38,703 bases of DNA from an uncultured Neomegalonema sp. (GTDB lineage Bacteria > Pseudomonadota > Alphaproteobacteria > Rhodobacterales > Rhodobacteraceae). A program made the position numbers and the translations under genes. Location: assembly GCA_937958625.1 (NCBI GenBank), contig CALGNO010000017.1:1-38703 (forward strand), in the 5' to 3' direction. The notes beneath the pieces are model-generated. The model made no database searches. It had not been told where the DNA came from and worked only from the letters and a program-made list of their open reading frames with translations. This document shows, piece after piece, positions 1-9,752 of the stretch; the first letter of the stretch is position 1, and each line of letters opens with the position of its first letter.

Positions 1-173
1 GCCTTCGGGTCCAGCACAGCGGCATAGCGCCGGATCGTGCCGCTTTCTTCCAGCATTTTGATCCGGCGATGCACGGCGGAAAGCGACAGGTTCACCCGCT
101 CGCCAATCTCCGCCGCAGATGCGCGGCCATTGCGCTGAAGCTCGGTAAGGATTCGCGTGTCAGTCGCATCCAT
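1..173 (-). CDS. Lrp/AsnC family transcriptional regulator, 3' part outside window (partial)
   Basis: Reverse complement reads MDATDTRILTELQRNGRASAAEIGERVNLSLSAVHRRIKMLEESGTIRRYAAVLDPK, a typical AsnC-type HTH; divergent from alanine dehydrogenase. Confidence 0.9.
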   Translation of the reverse strand, partial: MDATDTRILTELQRNGRASAAEIGERVNLSLSAVHRRIKMLEESGTIRRYAAVLDPK

Positions 174-309
174 TCGACAATTTTCCCGAAATATTGCTCA
201 TTGAATGACAATTTATCAGCAATTCATTGAAATGTCCGGGAAGAATCGAAGGAAATCCTCCGACGCAAGCGTTAGACGCACGCTACAATCGCAATCGGGA
301 GGGACTGTA

Positions 310-1428
310 ATGCTGATCGGCGTACCAAAGGAAATCAAGAACCACGAATACCGGGTCGGGATGACGCCCGAAAGCGTCGCCGAGGCCGTTCATCACGGGC
401 ATCAGGTTGTGGTTGAAAAGACCGCCGGTGATGGCATTGGCGAGGTCGATGAAACCTATATCGCCGCTGGTGCCGAGATGGTCGACACCGCCGAAGAAAT
501 CTTTGCCCGTGCCGATATGATCATCAAGGTCAAGGAGCCTCAGCCCGGCGAGCGCAAGATGCTGCGCGAGGGCCAGTTGCTCTACACCTACCTGCACCTT
601 GCTCCCGACCCTGAACAGACCAAAGACCTGATCGCCTCGGGCGCAACCTGCATCGCCTATGAGACCGTGACCGATAACATCGGTGGCCTACCGCTGCTGA
701 AACCCATGAGCCAAGTTGCGGGACGCATGTCCGTTCAGGCCGGTGCTCATTGTCTGGAGAAGGCCCAAGGCGGACGCGGCACCCTGCTTGGCGGGGTGCC
801 GGGTGTCATGCCCGGTAAGGTCGCTGTCATCGGTGGCGGTGTGGTTGGCTTTAACGCGGCGCAGATGGCTGTGGGCCTCGGGGCCGATGTGACGATCCTC
901 GACCGCAGTCCCGAAGTGCTCGAAAAACTCGCGATGCACTTCGAATCGAGCGCCAAGACCCGCTTTTCGAACAAGGCGAACCTCGAGGAAAGCGTGATGG
1001 AGGCCGACCTGATCATCGGTGCTGTCCTGATCCCCGGCGCGGCGGCCCCTAAGCTGGTGACCCGCGAGATGCTGGGAAGCATGAAGAAAGGCTCGGTCCT
1101 CGTGGACGTCGCCATCGACCAAGGCGGCTGTTTCGAGACCTCGAAAGCGACGACTCATGCGGAGCCGACCTATATGGTCGATGAGATCGTGCATTACTGT
1201 GTGGCGAACATGCCCGGCGGGGTTGCCCGGACCTCGACCTATGCGCTGAACAACGTGACGTTGCCTCACGCGCTGGCGCTGGCCGACAAGGGTTGGAAAC
1301 AGGCGCTGGCCGATAACGCTCACCTCGCCAACGGCCTGAATGTGTGGAACGGCAAGGTGACGTACAAGGCCGTCGCGGATGATCTGGGGTACGACTATAC
1401 GCCCGCTGCGGATGCGATTGCGGGGTGA
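310..1428 (+). CDS. ald: Alanine dehydrogenase
   Basis: [23 protein letters not shown]...; Rossmann motif [40 protein letters not shown]. Start set at 310 rather than the ORF-track 205. Confidence 0.95.
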   Translation: MLIGVPKEIKNHEYRVGMTPESVAEAVHHGHQVVVEKTAGDGIGEVDETYIAAGAEMVDTAEEIFARADMIIKVKEPQPGERKMLREGQLLYTYLHLAPDPEQTKDLIASGATCIAYETVTDNIGGLPLLKPMSQVAGRMSVQAGAHCLEKAQGGRGTLLGGVPGVMPGKVAVIGGGVVGFNAAQMAVGLGADVTILDRSPEVLEKLAMHFESSAKTRFSNKANLEESVMEADLIIGAVLIPGAAAPKLVTREMLGSMKKGSVLVDVAIDQGGCFETSKATTHAEPTYMVDEIVHYCVANMPGGVARTSTYALNNVTLPHALALADKGWKQALADNAHLANGLNVWNGKVTYKAVADDLGYDYTPAADAIAG

Positions 1429-1475
1429 TACATTACGCTTGCGAGCGGCAGCGCAGCCCTCACTCGCACGCTCAA

Positions 1476-1526
1476 GCGACGACCGCGGGCGGTGCGGAAC
1501 GCGCCGCCCGGGGGGGCGGTCGTCGC
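1476..1526. terminator. Large GC-rich hairpin downstream of ald, possible terminator or structured element
   Basis: Perfect 11 bp inverted repeat gcgacgaccgc (1476-1486) / gcggtcgtcgc (1516-1526) enclosing an inner gggcgg/ccgccc stem and a g-run; no clear T-tract follows. Confidence 0.5.
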
Positions 1527-1707
1527 GTGTCGGTGCGATCCACCTCCCATTTGATGCTTGTCGCTCCGCGAAAGCAGAGCGATGATCTTCAATGGTCGGA
1601 ATCGCCGATTATCGCGAAAAATATGAAATAATTAACGGTAGAATATTTTTCTATTGCTCGCATTTAAATAATAGCGAATAGTTTCTGCTACAAGGCAGGA
1701 GCTTTTC

Positions 1708-2655
1708 ATGAATATACCCTTTTGTGATCCGTCCCCAGAAATTTCCATAGATGGTTATGATTTCAATTTTACAGGCCCAACGAGACATCACTCTCTATCA
1801 ACTTACACGTCATTAATCGAATGCTTGGGCGGGAATGTTGTTGACGCACTTGGCGAAAGACAAGGTTTCCTTGTAATCGGAGAAGGTGAGACTTCACCAA
1901 ATCATTGTATCTCAAAGCGAGCCGTAGCTCATGCGGTTCGTCTTAGAGATGAAGAAAATTTACCGATACATATTATTCATGAGCGAAATTTGTTTGCGCT
2001 TCTTGACAGCTTTGATCCCGACCCTGACGTCGATGATACGGAAGATGTCGTACAGACTCAAAACCCGGTACGCTTTCGTCGAAGTGAACTCACCGACCGT
2101 CAGACTGCCGAACTAATAGGTCTGGCTCGTGGGATGTTATCCGACGGCTTCCTAGCGGATGCCGAGGTTGAATACCTTCAAAAGTGGCTTGTCGCTAGCG
2201 AAGGCGTCGTAGGTAATCCGTTGGTCATGATGTTAGCGCGCCGCGTCGAGGAGATCATGGCTGACGGCATTGTGGACGAGGACGAACGCGCTGACCTTTT
2301 GCAGACCCTAACCCAATTTACAGGCTCAGACTTTGAAGTCGGTGAGGCTTTGAAAGCGAGCACGTTGCCGCTCTGCGTCCCAACTCCTGAGATTAACTTC
2401 AGCGGTCGGCGTTTTTGTTTCACAGGTACGTTCGGTTTTGGAAAGCGGAAGGTCTGCGAAGCGGCAGTTATCGAACGCGGCGGCGTCGCGGGTTCGCTGA
2501 CCCTGTCCACCGACTTCCTAGTTATTGGTGAATACGCAACCGATAGCTGGGCGCAATCTTCATATGGTCGCAAGATCGAGAAAGCAGTCGCAACTCGAAC
2601 CGACAGCGGCTGTCCTGCAATTGTCTCAGAGGCACACTGGCGGGCGGCGCTATAG
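1708..2655 (+). CDS. BRCT domain protein with architecture BRCT - helical (TerB-like?) - BRCT
   Basis: N-terminal DFNFTGPTRHHSLSTYTSLIECLGGNVV...LVIGEG and C-terminal RRFCFTGTFGFGKRKVCEAAVIERGGVAG...DFLVIGEY resemble bacterial BRCT domains; middle has paired DGFLADAEVEYLQKWL / DGIVDEDERADLLQTL helices. RBS-like ggcaggagc upstream. Confidence 0.75.
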   Translation: MNIPFCDPSPEISIDGYDFNFTGPTRHHSLSTYTSLIECLGGNVVDALGERQGFLVIGEGETSPNHCISKRAVAHAVRLRDEENLPIHIIHERNLFALLDSFDPDPDVDDTEDVVQTQNPVRFRRSELTDRQTAELIGLARGMLSDGFLADAEVEYLQKWLVASEGVVGNPLVMMLARRVEEIMADGIVDEDERADLLQTLTQFTGSDFEVGEALKASTLPLCVPTPEINFSGRRFCFTGTFGFGKRKVCEAAVIERGGVAGSLTLSTDFLVIGEYATDSWAQSSYGRKIEKAVATRTDSGCPAIVSEAHWRAAL

Positions 2656-2675
2656 TTTGTTAGTTGCCGCCCGTA

Positions 2676-3200
2676 TCACCCGTCCCGGTCCAGCAGTCGT
2701 GCCAACCTGCGCTGTTCTTCTTCGGACAGGGGCGATGGGGCGCTGTCGGTGACGACGAGGTCGCGCTGGCGGGTCATTCGCCAGAAGGCGAGGCCGCCGA
2801 GGATCAGCAGCAGCGGGCCGCCCAGATAGAGCAGGGCATTTCCCGCCGTGAATGGCGGCTTGAGCAGCACGTATTCGCCATAACGATCCACGACGAAGTC
2901 AAGCACCTCGCTGTTGCTGTCCCCGGCCACCAGCCGCTCGCGGACAACAACGCGCAAGTCCTTGGCCAGTTCAGCATCGGAGTCGTCAATGCTCTGGTTG
3001 CGGCAGACGACGCAGCGCAGGCCCTTTGACAACTCCCGCGCGCGTTCTTCGAGGATGGGGTCTTCGAGGATTTCGTCGGGCTGGACCGCAGCGGCAGGGG
3101 TGGCGAGCAGGGCAGCGGTCATGGCGAGTGACGCCATGACCCGCGAGATGCGGAGAAAGCTCCCGTAGCGCCGCCCGGGGTAGGAGCAGTTTTCTCTCAT
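2676..3200 (-). CDS. ccmH: Cytochrome c-type biogenesis protein CcmH
   Basis: RELSKGLRCVVCRNQSIDDSDAELAKDLRVVVRERL contains the CcmH thiol motif LRCxVCxNQ; C-terminal TM helix. Start overlaps the ccmF stop. Confidence 0.93.
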   Translation of the reverse strand: MRENCSYPGRRYGSFLRISRVMASLAMTAALLATPAAAVQPDEILEDPILEERARELSKGLRCVVCRNQSIDDSDAELAKDLRVVVRERLVAGDSNSEVLDFVVDRYGEYVLLKPPFTAGNALLYLGGPLLLILGGLAFWRMTRQRDLVVTDSAPSPLSEEEQRRLARLLDRDG

Positions 3201-5185
3201 TCCGCGGCCACCACTTTTGCCTTGGCCTTTGCCCGCGTCGGGGCACCGACCCGGTGGCGGCGATCGCTTAGGCTGAGCAATCCGCCGAGGGCCATGACTA
3301 GGGCACCCAGCCAAATCCAGTTCGCGTAGGGCTTGATATAGCTGCGCACGGCCCATGATCCGTCATCCTGTTTGTCGCCGAGGGACACATAGACATCCTC
3401 GACCAGACTGGCGCGGATGCCGGCCTCGGTCGTGCGGTCGCGCTGGACGGGGTAGAAGCGTTTTTCGGAGGCGATTTCGCCGACGACTTCGCCATCCTCC
3501 ATGATCGTGAACCGGCCAATATCAGCCTCGAAGTTCGGGCCTTGCTCTCGCGTGACGCCCTCGAACACGATCTCATAGCTGGCCATCGGGATCACATCAC
3601 CCGCGCGCGCCGTGCGAATGTCTTCCGACGCCCAGGCCGTAATGGCGGCCACGCCAAACGCTGTCATGCCAAAGCCGGTATGGGCCACCGCTTGTCCCCA
3701 CACAGAACGCGGCAGGTTCGCGAGGCGGCGCAGGCTTTCGCGGAGGGGAGCCTTGCCCAGCTTTACGCGCTCGCCGAGGTCGGCCAGCACGCCGAAAATC
3801 GCCCAGAACGACAGGGCAATGGCAAAGGGCGCGAGGATCGGCCCTCCCCAACGCAAAGACGCGAAGACCATGCCGCCGCAGAAGGCGAGCAGCACGGCGG
3901 GCCAGATGCGCGTCATCGCCTTCGGCAAATCGCCCCGCTTCCACGGCAGGGCCGCGCCGATGGGCATGACGATCAGCACCAGCACCATCAGCGGCGCAAA
4001 GGCGAGATCGAAGAACGGTGCGCCGACGCTGATCTTGCTCTCGCCGCCGGTCACCAACTCGACCGCCAGCGGATAGAGCGTGCCGATGAAGACCACCGCC
4101 GCCGCGACGCTCATCAGCAGGTTATTCAGGACCAGTGCGCTTTCCCGGCTCATGGTCGCAAACACCGCATCGCTGCGCAGTTGCGGTGCGCGCCATGTGT
4201 AGAGGATCAGCGATCCACCCACGGCAATGCCCAGCATCCCCAAAATAAACACCCCGCGCTCGGGGTCAGTGGCGAAGGCGTGGACACTTGTAATGATGCC
4301 CGAGCGGACAATGAAGGTGCCGAGAATACTCAGCGAAAAGGCGATGATGGCGAGCAGGACGGTCCAGCTTTGCAGGGTGCCGCGCTTTTCCACCACGATT
4401 ACCGAATGGAGCAGGGCGGTGGCAATCAGCCAAGGCATGAAGCTGGCATTTTCCACCGGATCCCAGAACCACCAGCCCCCCCAGCCAAGCTCGTAATAGG
4501 CCCAATAGCTGCCCAGTGCGATGCCGATGGTCAGACCGGCCCAGGCCAGCAAAACCCAGGGCCGCACCCAGCGCGCCCAGCCCGCATCCACGCGCCCTTC
4601 GATCAGGGCGGCAACAGCGAAGCTGAACGGCATCGAAAGCCCGACATAGCCGACATAAAGGAACGGCGGGTGGAAGGCCAAGCCGGGGTCTTGCAGCAGG
4701 GGGTTGAGGCCGCTGCCATCCTCGGGCGCGATCGGCAGGCGATCAAAAGGGTTCGAGGTGAAGAGGATGAACGCCAGAAACGCGACGCCGATCATTCCCT
4801 GAACCGACAGTGTCCGCGCCTTTAGCTCGGGCGGAATATTCTTGCCCAACGCCGCGACCAGACCCCCGAACAGGGTCAGGATCAGCACCCAGAGCAGCAT
4901 CGAGCCCTCGTGGTTCCCCCACACGCCGGAAATCTTGTAGAGGAACGGCTTTAGGCTGTGGGAGTTCGCCGCGACGATCCGGAGCGAGAAATCCGAGTTG
5001 ATGAAGGCATGGGTCAGCGCCGCGAACGACAGCCCGACGAGCAAGAACGCCGTGATGGCCGCACTCTGGGCGAAGCGCATCGGTTCAGCCTGACCCTTAT
5101 AGGCCCCCCACATCGGGATGATCGACTGCGCGATGCTGACGGCAAAGGCGAGCACCAGCGCGAAATGTCCGAGTTCATTTATCAT
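3197..5185 (-). CDS. ccmF: Heme lyase CcmF/NrfE family
   Basis: MINELGHFALVLAFAVSIAQ...; WGNHEGSMLLWVLIL; tryptophan-rich WAYYELGWGGWWFWDPVENASFMPWL motif; multiple TM segments. Confidence 0.96.
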   Translation of the reverse strand: MINELGHFALVLAFAVSIAQSIIPMWGAYKGQAEPMRFAQSAAITAFLLVGLSFAALTHAFINSDFSLRIVAANSHSLKPFLYKISGVWGNHEGSMLLWVLILTLFGGLVAALGKNIPPELKARTLSVQGMIGVAFLAFILFTSNPFDRLPIAPEDGSGLNPLLQDPGLAFHPPFLYVGYVGLSMPFSFAVAALIEGRVDAGWARWVRPWVLLAWAGLTIGIALGSYWAYYELGWGGWWFWDPVENASFMPWLIATALLHSVIVVEKRGTLQSWTVLLAIIAFSLSILGTFIVRSGIITSVHAFATDPERGVFILGMLGIAVGGSLILYTWRAPQLRSDAVFATMSRESALVLNNLLMSVAAAVVFIGTLYPLAVELVTGGESKISVGAPFFDLAFAPLMVLVLIVMPIGAALPWKRGDLPKAMTRIWPAVLLAFCGGMVFASLRWGGPILAPFAIALSFWAIFGVLADLGERVKLGKAPLRESLRRLANLPRSVWGQAVAHTGFGMTAFGVAAITAWASEDIRTARAGDVIPMASYEIVFEGVTREQGPNFEADIGRFTIMEDGEVVGEIASEKRFYPVQRDRTTEAGIRASLVEDVYVSLGDKQDDGSWAVRSYIKPYANWIWLGALVMALGGLLSLSDRRHRVGAPTRAKAKAKVVAAE

Positions 5186-5368
5186 GGCCGCAAGGTGCCT
5201 CACCGCCGCTGGTTTCGCAACGCTGCGGATTGGCGCAGTCCGCGCCGTTTTCGCCCTCATTGATCATATTTGCGTGGGTATCGCGGGCGAAGGCCGAGTC
5301 GACCGATGGCGCGGGTGGCGTTACAGTGGGCGATAAAGGCGCTGAGGCGCGTTATCCGAGGCTGAACG

Positions 5369-6079
5369 ATGCTGCCGATCCGTGATCACAACCCGTCCAA
5401 TATCACGCCCTATGTCAGTTATGCGCTGATGGCGGTCAATATTCTCGCCTGGCTCAGCTATGGCTTGCAGCCGCAGGCGGAGATCTGGCCGGTCTATGAT
5501 GATTGGGCGCTGGTGCCAGCCGAGGCGATGGCGGGGGAAGACCTGTTCACCTTCATCACCGCGATGTTCATGCATGGCGATTTCATGCATTTGGCCGGTA
5601 ACATGCTGTTTTTATTTATTTTCGGCGATAATCTTGAGGACTATCTCGGCCATGTCGGCTTGCTGGCGTTTTATCTGCTCTCCGGTATTGCGGCGAGTCT
5701 GGCGCAGATTGCGCTCGATCCCGGTTCCCAAGTTTACAATCTCGGTGCGTCGGGGGCGATTGCCGGGTTGATGGGCGGTTATCTCATTCTGTTTCCGAAG
5801 GCGAAGGTCGATGTGTTCGCGTTTTTCCTCGTGTTCAGCCTGCCCGCCTTCGTCGTGCTCGGCGTCTGGATCGGGCTTCAGGTTTTCGACGGGTTCGGCG
5901 CGATTGGCAGCGATGGCGGCGGTATTGCTTATTGGGCGCATATCGGTGGATTCGTGGCCGGTATCGTGGGGATTGGCCTGATCATGGCCCTGCGTGGACG
6001 CCCGAAAAACTGGCCCGAGATGCCCCACCCCGAGGCACCGCCGATGAACCCGTGGGCACGCCCGACACGCGGAGGCTGA
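5369..6079 (+). CDS. Rhomboid family intramembrane serine protease
   Basis: MHLAGNMLFLFIFGDNLED, catalytic GASGAIAGLMGGY, and AHIGGFVAGIV histidine motif; multiple TM helices. Confidence 0.92.
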   Translation: MLPIRDHNPSNITPYVSYALMAVNILAWLSYGLQPQAEIWPVYDDWALVPAEAMAGEDLFTFITAMFMHGDFMHLAGNMLFLFIFGDNLEDYLGHVGLLAFYLLSGIAASLAQIALDPGSQVYNLGASGAIAGLMGGYLILFPKAKVDVFAFFLVFSLPAFVVLGVWIGLQVFDGFGAIGSDGGGIAYWAHIGGFVAGIVGIGLIMALRGRPKNWPEMPHPEAPPMNPWARPTRGG

Positions 6080-6138
6080 ACTTTTGCCATTTTCCGATGA
6101 TCCTTATGCGGAACAGGGGAATCGCAAGGGAGGATGCC

Positions 6139-6948
6139 ATGGTCAGATATATCGCGCGGGTTTCGGCCTCGATCGTCGGGGGAATTGCGCTGGTGACGGG
6201 TGTTGCCGGCCACGCCCAGACATTCGCAACCCATGACGAGCCCCAGGGGGTCGCTCCGATTGCCATCGGCGAGCGGGTGGAGCGTAGTTACTTACCGGTT
6301 ACTGAACAGGGTCCGGCACCGATGCCCGAGCAGGCGTATTCGGTTCCGGTCTATGATTCTTACGAGCCCACCGCCTTCGATGATAGTGGCTATCGTGCCG
6401 CGAGAGAGACCGCGTCGCCCGCGCTCGTGCCGGTTTATCAGGCCCCGGTCTATGACCCGGTTACCTATCCAGCCGCGATACCAACCCCGGCACAGCCCCT
6501 CGATTTTGCGCCGCCGCTCCAATATCTGCCGACCGCGCCGGTTGAGAGTGTGGCTGAGCCCTCGGCCCGTCCCTACGGCCAGCCCGTCGATGTGACCCCG
6601 AGAGGGCCGGTTCTGACCCCGCCGCCGGCGAGTGTGTCCGCTGGTCTTGGCGATATTGGATTCAAGTCGGAGACCGAGACCAGCCGACAGCTCTTGGCGC
6701 TGGACGATGCCCATGCGGCGCGGCTGTCCGCTATGGAACAAGCCCATCTTCAGCGCCGCCGTGCCCTGCTGGATAGCTTTGCGCAGGAGGCAGACGATCC
6801 GGCAAAGGTCATCGGCCTTGCCGACCGGATGCGCGCTGGAGTCGATGCTCTGGATGCCGCGCATCGTGCGATGATCGCCGAGGAAGAAGCGAACCACCGC
6901 CGCGCGACCCTGCGTATTCTCGATGCGTCGCCCTCGCGGATACAATAG
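6139..6948 (+). CDS. Hypothetical secreted protein, Pro/Tyr-rich N-terminal half and helical C-terminus
   Basis: MVRYIARVSASIVGGIALVTGVAGHAQT signal-peptide-like start; PVYDSYEPT/VYQAPVYDPVTYPAAIPTP; C-terminal charged helix. Start at 6139 preferred to 5932, which would overlap the rhomboid gene. Confidence 0.6.
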   Translation: MVRYIARVSASIVGGIALVTGVAGHAQTFATHDEPQGVAPIAIGERVERSYLPVTEQGPAPMPEQAYSVPVYDSYEPTAFDDSGYRAARETASPALVPVYQAPVYDPVTYPAAIPTPAQPLDFAPPLQYLPTAPVESVAEPSARPYGQPVDVTPRGPVLTPPPASVSAGLGDIGFKSETETSRQLLALDDAHAARLSAMEQAHLQRRRALLDSFAQEADDPAKVIGLADRMRAGVDALDAAHRAMIAEEEANHRRATLRILDASPSRIQ

Positions 6949-6989
6949 CGCCGCGGGCCGCGGTTGCGCCCCTCAATGACGCGGTGACC

Positions 6990-7013
6990 GCGAGGCCATG
7001 GGGGTGGCCTCGC
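6990..7013. terminator. Hairpin between convergent genes, probable bidirectional terminator
   Basis: Perfect gcgaggcc (6990-6997) / ggcctcgc (7006-7013), 8 nt loop, between a + strand stop at 6948 and a - strand stop at 7026. Confidence 0.6.
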
Positions 7014-7025
7014 CGTCCGCTCGTC

Positions 7026-9212
7026 TCAGACAAAGACGAAATCATCGGCGTCGATCTGGTTTTCGGCGATGTCGCGCAGTCGGATCACCGTGTCCTCGAA
7101 CCGGATCATCGTATTGCCGCCTGCCTCGTAAATCGAGAGATCGTCGATGCTGGAGGCCGATGCGCTGTCGATCACCAGCCGGTCGATGCCATCTTCGAAA
7201 TCGGCGACCAGATCAAGGTCCGACGCGTCGTCGAAGACGAACCGGTCCGCGCCGTCGTCGCCGCGCAGGACGTCGCGACCAAGCCCGCCGAAAAGAGTAT
7301 CGTCGCCGTGATCGCCGCGCAGGACATTGCGGTCCGCATCGCCGGTGAGGGTATCGTCATGATCGGAGCCGCGCAGGCGCTCGATCCCGGTCAGGACGTC
7401 GCCCTCGGCAGTGCCGCCGCTTGCGGTGCCCGCGCCCATGTCGATGAAGACGGCGGAATCTGACTTGACGTAGTCGGCCCAGTCGATGCCCTCGCCGCCG
7501 ACCAGCGTATCGGCCCCCGCCCCGCCGCGCAGCACGTCATTGCCGTCGCCGCCCGCCAGCGTGTCGTCGCCGTCCTCGCCGCGAAGGATATTGCGGCCCG
7601 CGTCGCCGGTCAGGCTATCGTCATGGTCGGAGCCGCGCAGGCGCTCGATACCGGTCAGAACATCGCCCTCGGCATCGCCGCCGCTTGCCGTGCTCGCCAG
7701 CAAGTCGATGAAGACGGCGGAACCGGAGGTCGTATAGGCCGCCCAGTCGAGGCCCTCGCCGCCGACCAGCGTATCGGCCCCCTCGTCGCCGCGCAGCATG
7801 TCATTGCCGCCGCCGCCCAGCAGAGTATCGTCGCCGTCATTCCCCGTCAGGACATTGCGACCGCCATCGCCCATAAGGCTGTCATCGTGGCGGGAGCCGC
7901 TGACACGTTCGATGCTGTTCAGGGTGTCGCCCTGGGCATCGCCGCCGCTGCCCTGTCCGGTTACGAGGTTGACCGTCACGCCCGAGCCGGAGCGGTCATA
8001 GGCGGCGCGGTCCGATCCGCTGCCCCCGTCGAGTTCGTCGGCTCCAGCGCCGCCATAGAGGGTATCGGCCCCGCCCGCGCCGGACAGAATATCGTCACCG
8101 TCATTGCCGGTCAGCACATTGCGTTCGGCATTGCCGTCGATGCGGTCATCGCCGCTGCCGCCCTTCGCGCGCTCGATGATCGCGCCGTGCGCAATCGCGA
8201 GGTTCGAGGTCATGGCACCGACCGACGAGAACGTCCCGGCATTCAGGTTGATGTGCTGGTCAGTATCAAATCCCGATACGTCGATCGTATCGACGCCGTC
8301 CGCATCCCAGATGGCGACAATCGGGTCGATGGTCTGTTCGAAATCAAAGGCGCTGCGCCCGGCATTGCTGTTGAAGCCATAGGTCGTGTTGTCCGTCCGC
8401 GTCTCCATATCCGCGCCGTAATAGGCTTGCAGCGCCAGAATATCATGCAACAGCGGGGTGGAGGCATACCGGGTCGAATACCCGTTCGTGCCCACATGAT
8501 CGACGTCTTCGCCGCTCTGGCCCGCGTTGAAATAGGACATCGTCGTATATTGGCGGGTGTCCTGATAATAGGCCGCGTCGGTCTCGAAATCGGCGGAACC
8601 GTTGTATTGACCGGGATGGCTGAGGCCCAAGGCATGGCCGATCTCGTGGATATAGGTCATGACGCCATAGCCACCGCCGACGAGGTCGCTATCCTGGTCG
8701 TGGGTCCACCAGTCATCGGCGAACCACATATCGACATCGGTGAAATAGGCTTCGGCCCGCTGGCCGCCGTAATAGCCCGAGGGCGCGGCATAGGTGCCGC
8801 CACCCGTGGATGAAGAATAGTTGAAGCTCATATCGGCATTCGCGTCGCCTTCGGCCTCGACCAGATCAATTGCGATCAGGTCGTCCCAGAGCGCAAAGGC
8901 TTCGCGCGCCACATCCTGCATGACGGCGCTCATCGCCATCCAGCCGGATTCTTCACTGCCGCCCGATGCCGCCGAGAGGTTCGAGACCGTGAAGCTGACC
9001 ACGTCCTGATCCCACGCGAGGCTGAGGCCGTTCGAGTTCCAGTTGGTGGTCAGTTGATCGACGACCTGATTGTCGGAGTAGAACGCCCGCGTGCTGCTCG
9101 CCCCTTGGGTATTCGACCCGACGTCGCCTTCATTCGAAAGGCTCTCAACGGCACAGCATGGGCACATGCAAGCGCTCTCGTGATCGATGGCGCGCGATAA
9201 ATCAGCAGACAT
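7026..9212 (-). CDS. Serralysin-like M10 metalloprotease with RTX (hemolysin-type calcium-binding) repeats
   Basis: Zinc motif HEIGHALGLSHPG (HEXXHXXGXXH) with downstream TTMSYF Met-turn; many GGxGxDxLxG nonapeptides in the C-terminal half; no N-terminal signal peptide apparent. Confidence 0.93.
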   Translation of the reverse strand: MSADLSRAIDHESACMCPCCAVESLSNEGDVGSNTQGASSTRAFYSDNQVVDQLTTNWNSNGLSLAWDQDVVSFTVSNLSAASGGSEESGWMAMSAVMQDVAREAFALWDDLIAIDLVEAEGDANADMSFNYSSSTGGGTYAAPSGYYGGQRAEAYFTDVDMWFADDWWTHDQDSDLVGGGYGVMTYIHEIGHALGLSHPGQYNGSADFETDAAYYQDTRQYTTMSYFNAGQSGEDVDHVGTNGYSTRYASTPLLHDILALQAYYGADMETRTDNTTYGFNSNAGRSAFDFEQTIDPIVAIWDADGVDTIDVSGFDTDQHINLNAGTFSSVGAMTSNLAIAHGAIIERAKGGSGDDRIDGNAERNVLTGNDGDDILSGAGGADTLYGGAGADELDGGSGSDRAAYDRSGSGVTVNLVTGQGSGGDAQGDTLNSIERVSGSRHDDSLMGDGGRNVLTGNDGDDTLLGGGGNDMLRGDEGADTLVGGEGLDWAAYTTSGSAVFIDLLASTASGGDAEGDVLTGIERLRGSDHDDSLTGDAGRNILRGEDGDDTLAGGDGNDVLRGGAGADTLVGGEGIDWADYVKSDSAVFIDMGAGTASGGTAEGDVLTGIERLRGSDHDDTLTGDADRNVLRGDHGDDTLFGGLGRDVLRGDDGADRFVFDDASDLDLVADFEDGIDRLVIDSASASSIDDLSIYEAGGNTMIRFEDTVIRLRDIAENQIDADDFVFV
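7351..8142 (-). repeat. Three tandem 264 bp (88 aa) RTX super-repeats within the metalloprotease gene (approximate limits)
   Basis: Matching sites are exactly 264 bp apart, e.g. gcccagtcgatgcc at 7477 and gcccagtcgaggcc at 7741; ggcatcgccg at 7671 and 7935. Each unit carries ...SGGDAEGDVLTGIERLRGSDHDDSLTGD...LVGGEGxDWAxY. Confidence 0.85.
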
Positions 9213-9331
9213 TCAATTTTCCCCCGGTGTTGTGTCGCCTTTATCGGTGACCGGGAGAAAAAAGGTTTTAATCTACAACGTATTGGGAAAATCTGAGTGC
9301 CGAAAATTTTCTTTAAAACCCGCAGGTTGTC

Positions 9332-9742
9332 TCACCCCGCGCGCTTTTTGCGATAGGGGGGCAGGGTGCGCGCGGTGACGGCGCGCCACTGATCCTCGTG
9401 CTGACGAGCGGCGAGGGCGGTGTCGATTTGGACCGCATCGAAGCCGCAGGCAAGGGCGTGGGCGAACTGGTCGGCAATGACCTTGCCATGGGCGCGCAAC
9501 TCGCCGTCATAGCCCAGGCGGCGCAGGCGCATGGCAAGGCTGAACCCGCGCCCGTCATGGGAGCTGGGAAAGTCTATTGCCAGCAGCGAGATTTTCTCGA
9601 AGTGGGGCGCGAGGGCCGTCGCTTCGGTGTCATTCGGCACGAGTACCGCCAGCAGCGGTTCGTTGCTGTGCTCGATGGTGTCGAGGCTGGCATAGACCGT
9701 CTCGGGCACATCGGCGAAACCATCGGGGGTCACGAGGGGCAT
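9332..9742 (-). CDS. DUF934 family protein, companion of sulfite reductase
   Basis: MPLVTPDGFADVPETVYASL...LAIDFPSSHDGRGFSLAMRLRRLGYDGELRAHGKVIADQFAHALACGFDAVQID; located directly after cysH. Confidence 0.85.
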   Translation of the reverse strand: MPLVTPDGFADVPETVYASLDTIEHSNEPLLAVLVPNDTEATALAPHFEKISLLAIDFPSSHDGRGFSLAMRLRRLGYDGELRAHGKVIADQFAHALACGFDAVQIDTALAARQHEDQWRAVTARTLPPYRKKRAG

Positions 9743-9752
9743 AGGGTAATCC

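Noticed and set aside
3180-3360. N-terminal extension of the CcmH ORF up to 3356
   Set aside because: It overlaps the ccmF 3' end in another frame and is Pro/Arg-rich; the start at 3200, overlapping the ccmF stop, gives a normal-length CcmH.
3542-4825. 427 aa + strand ORF antisense to ccmF
   Set aside because: Low-complexity His/Gln/Arg-rich translation, typical of the antisense frame of a membrane protein gene.
7623-8813. 396 aa + strand ORF antisense to the RTX protease
   Set aside because: Its apparent internal repeats are the complement of RTX repeats; no independent start signal or domain.
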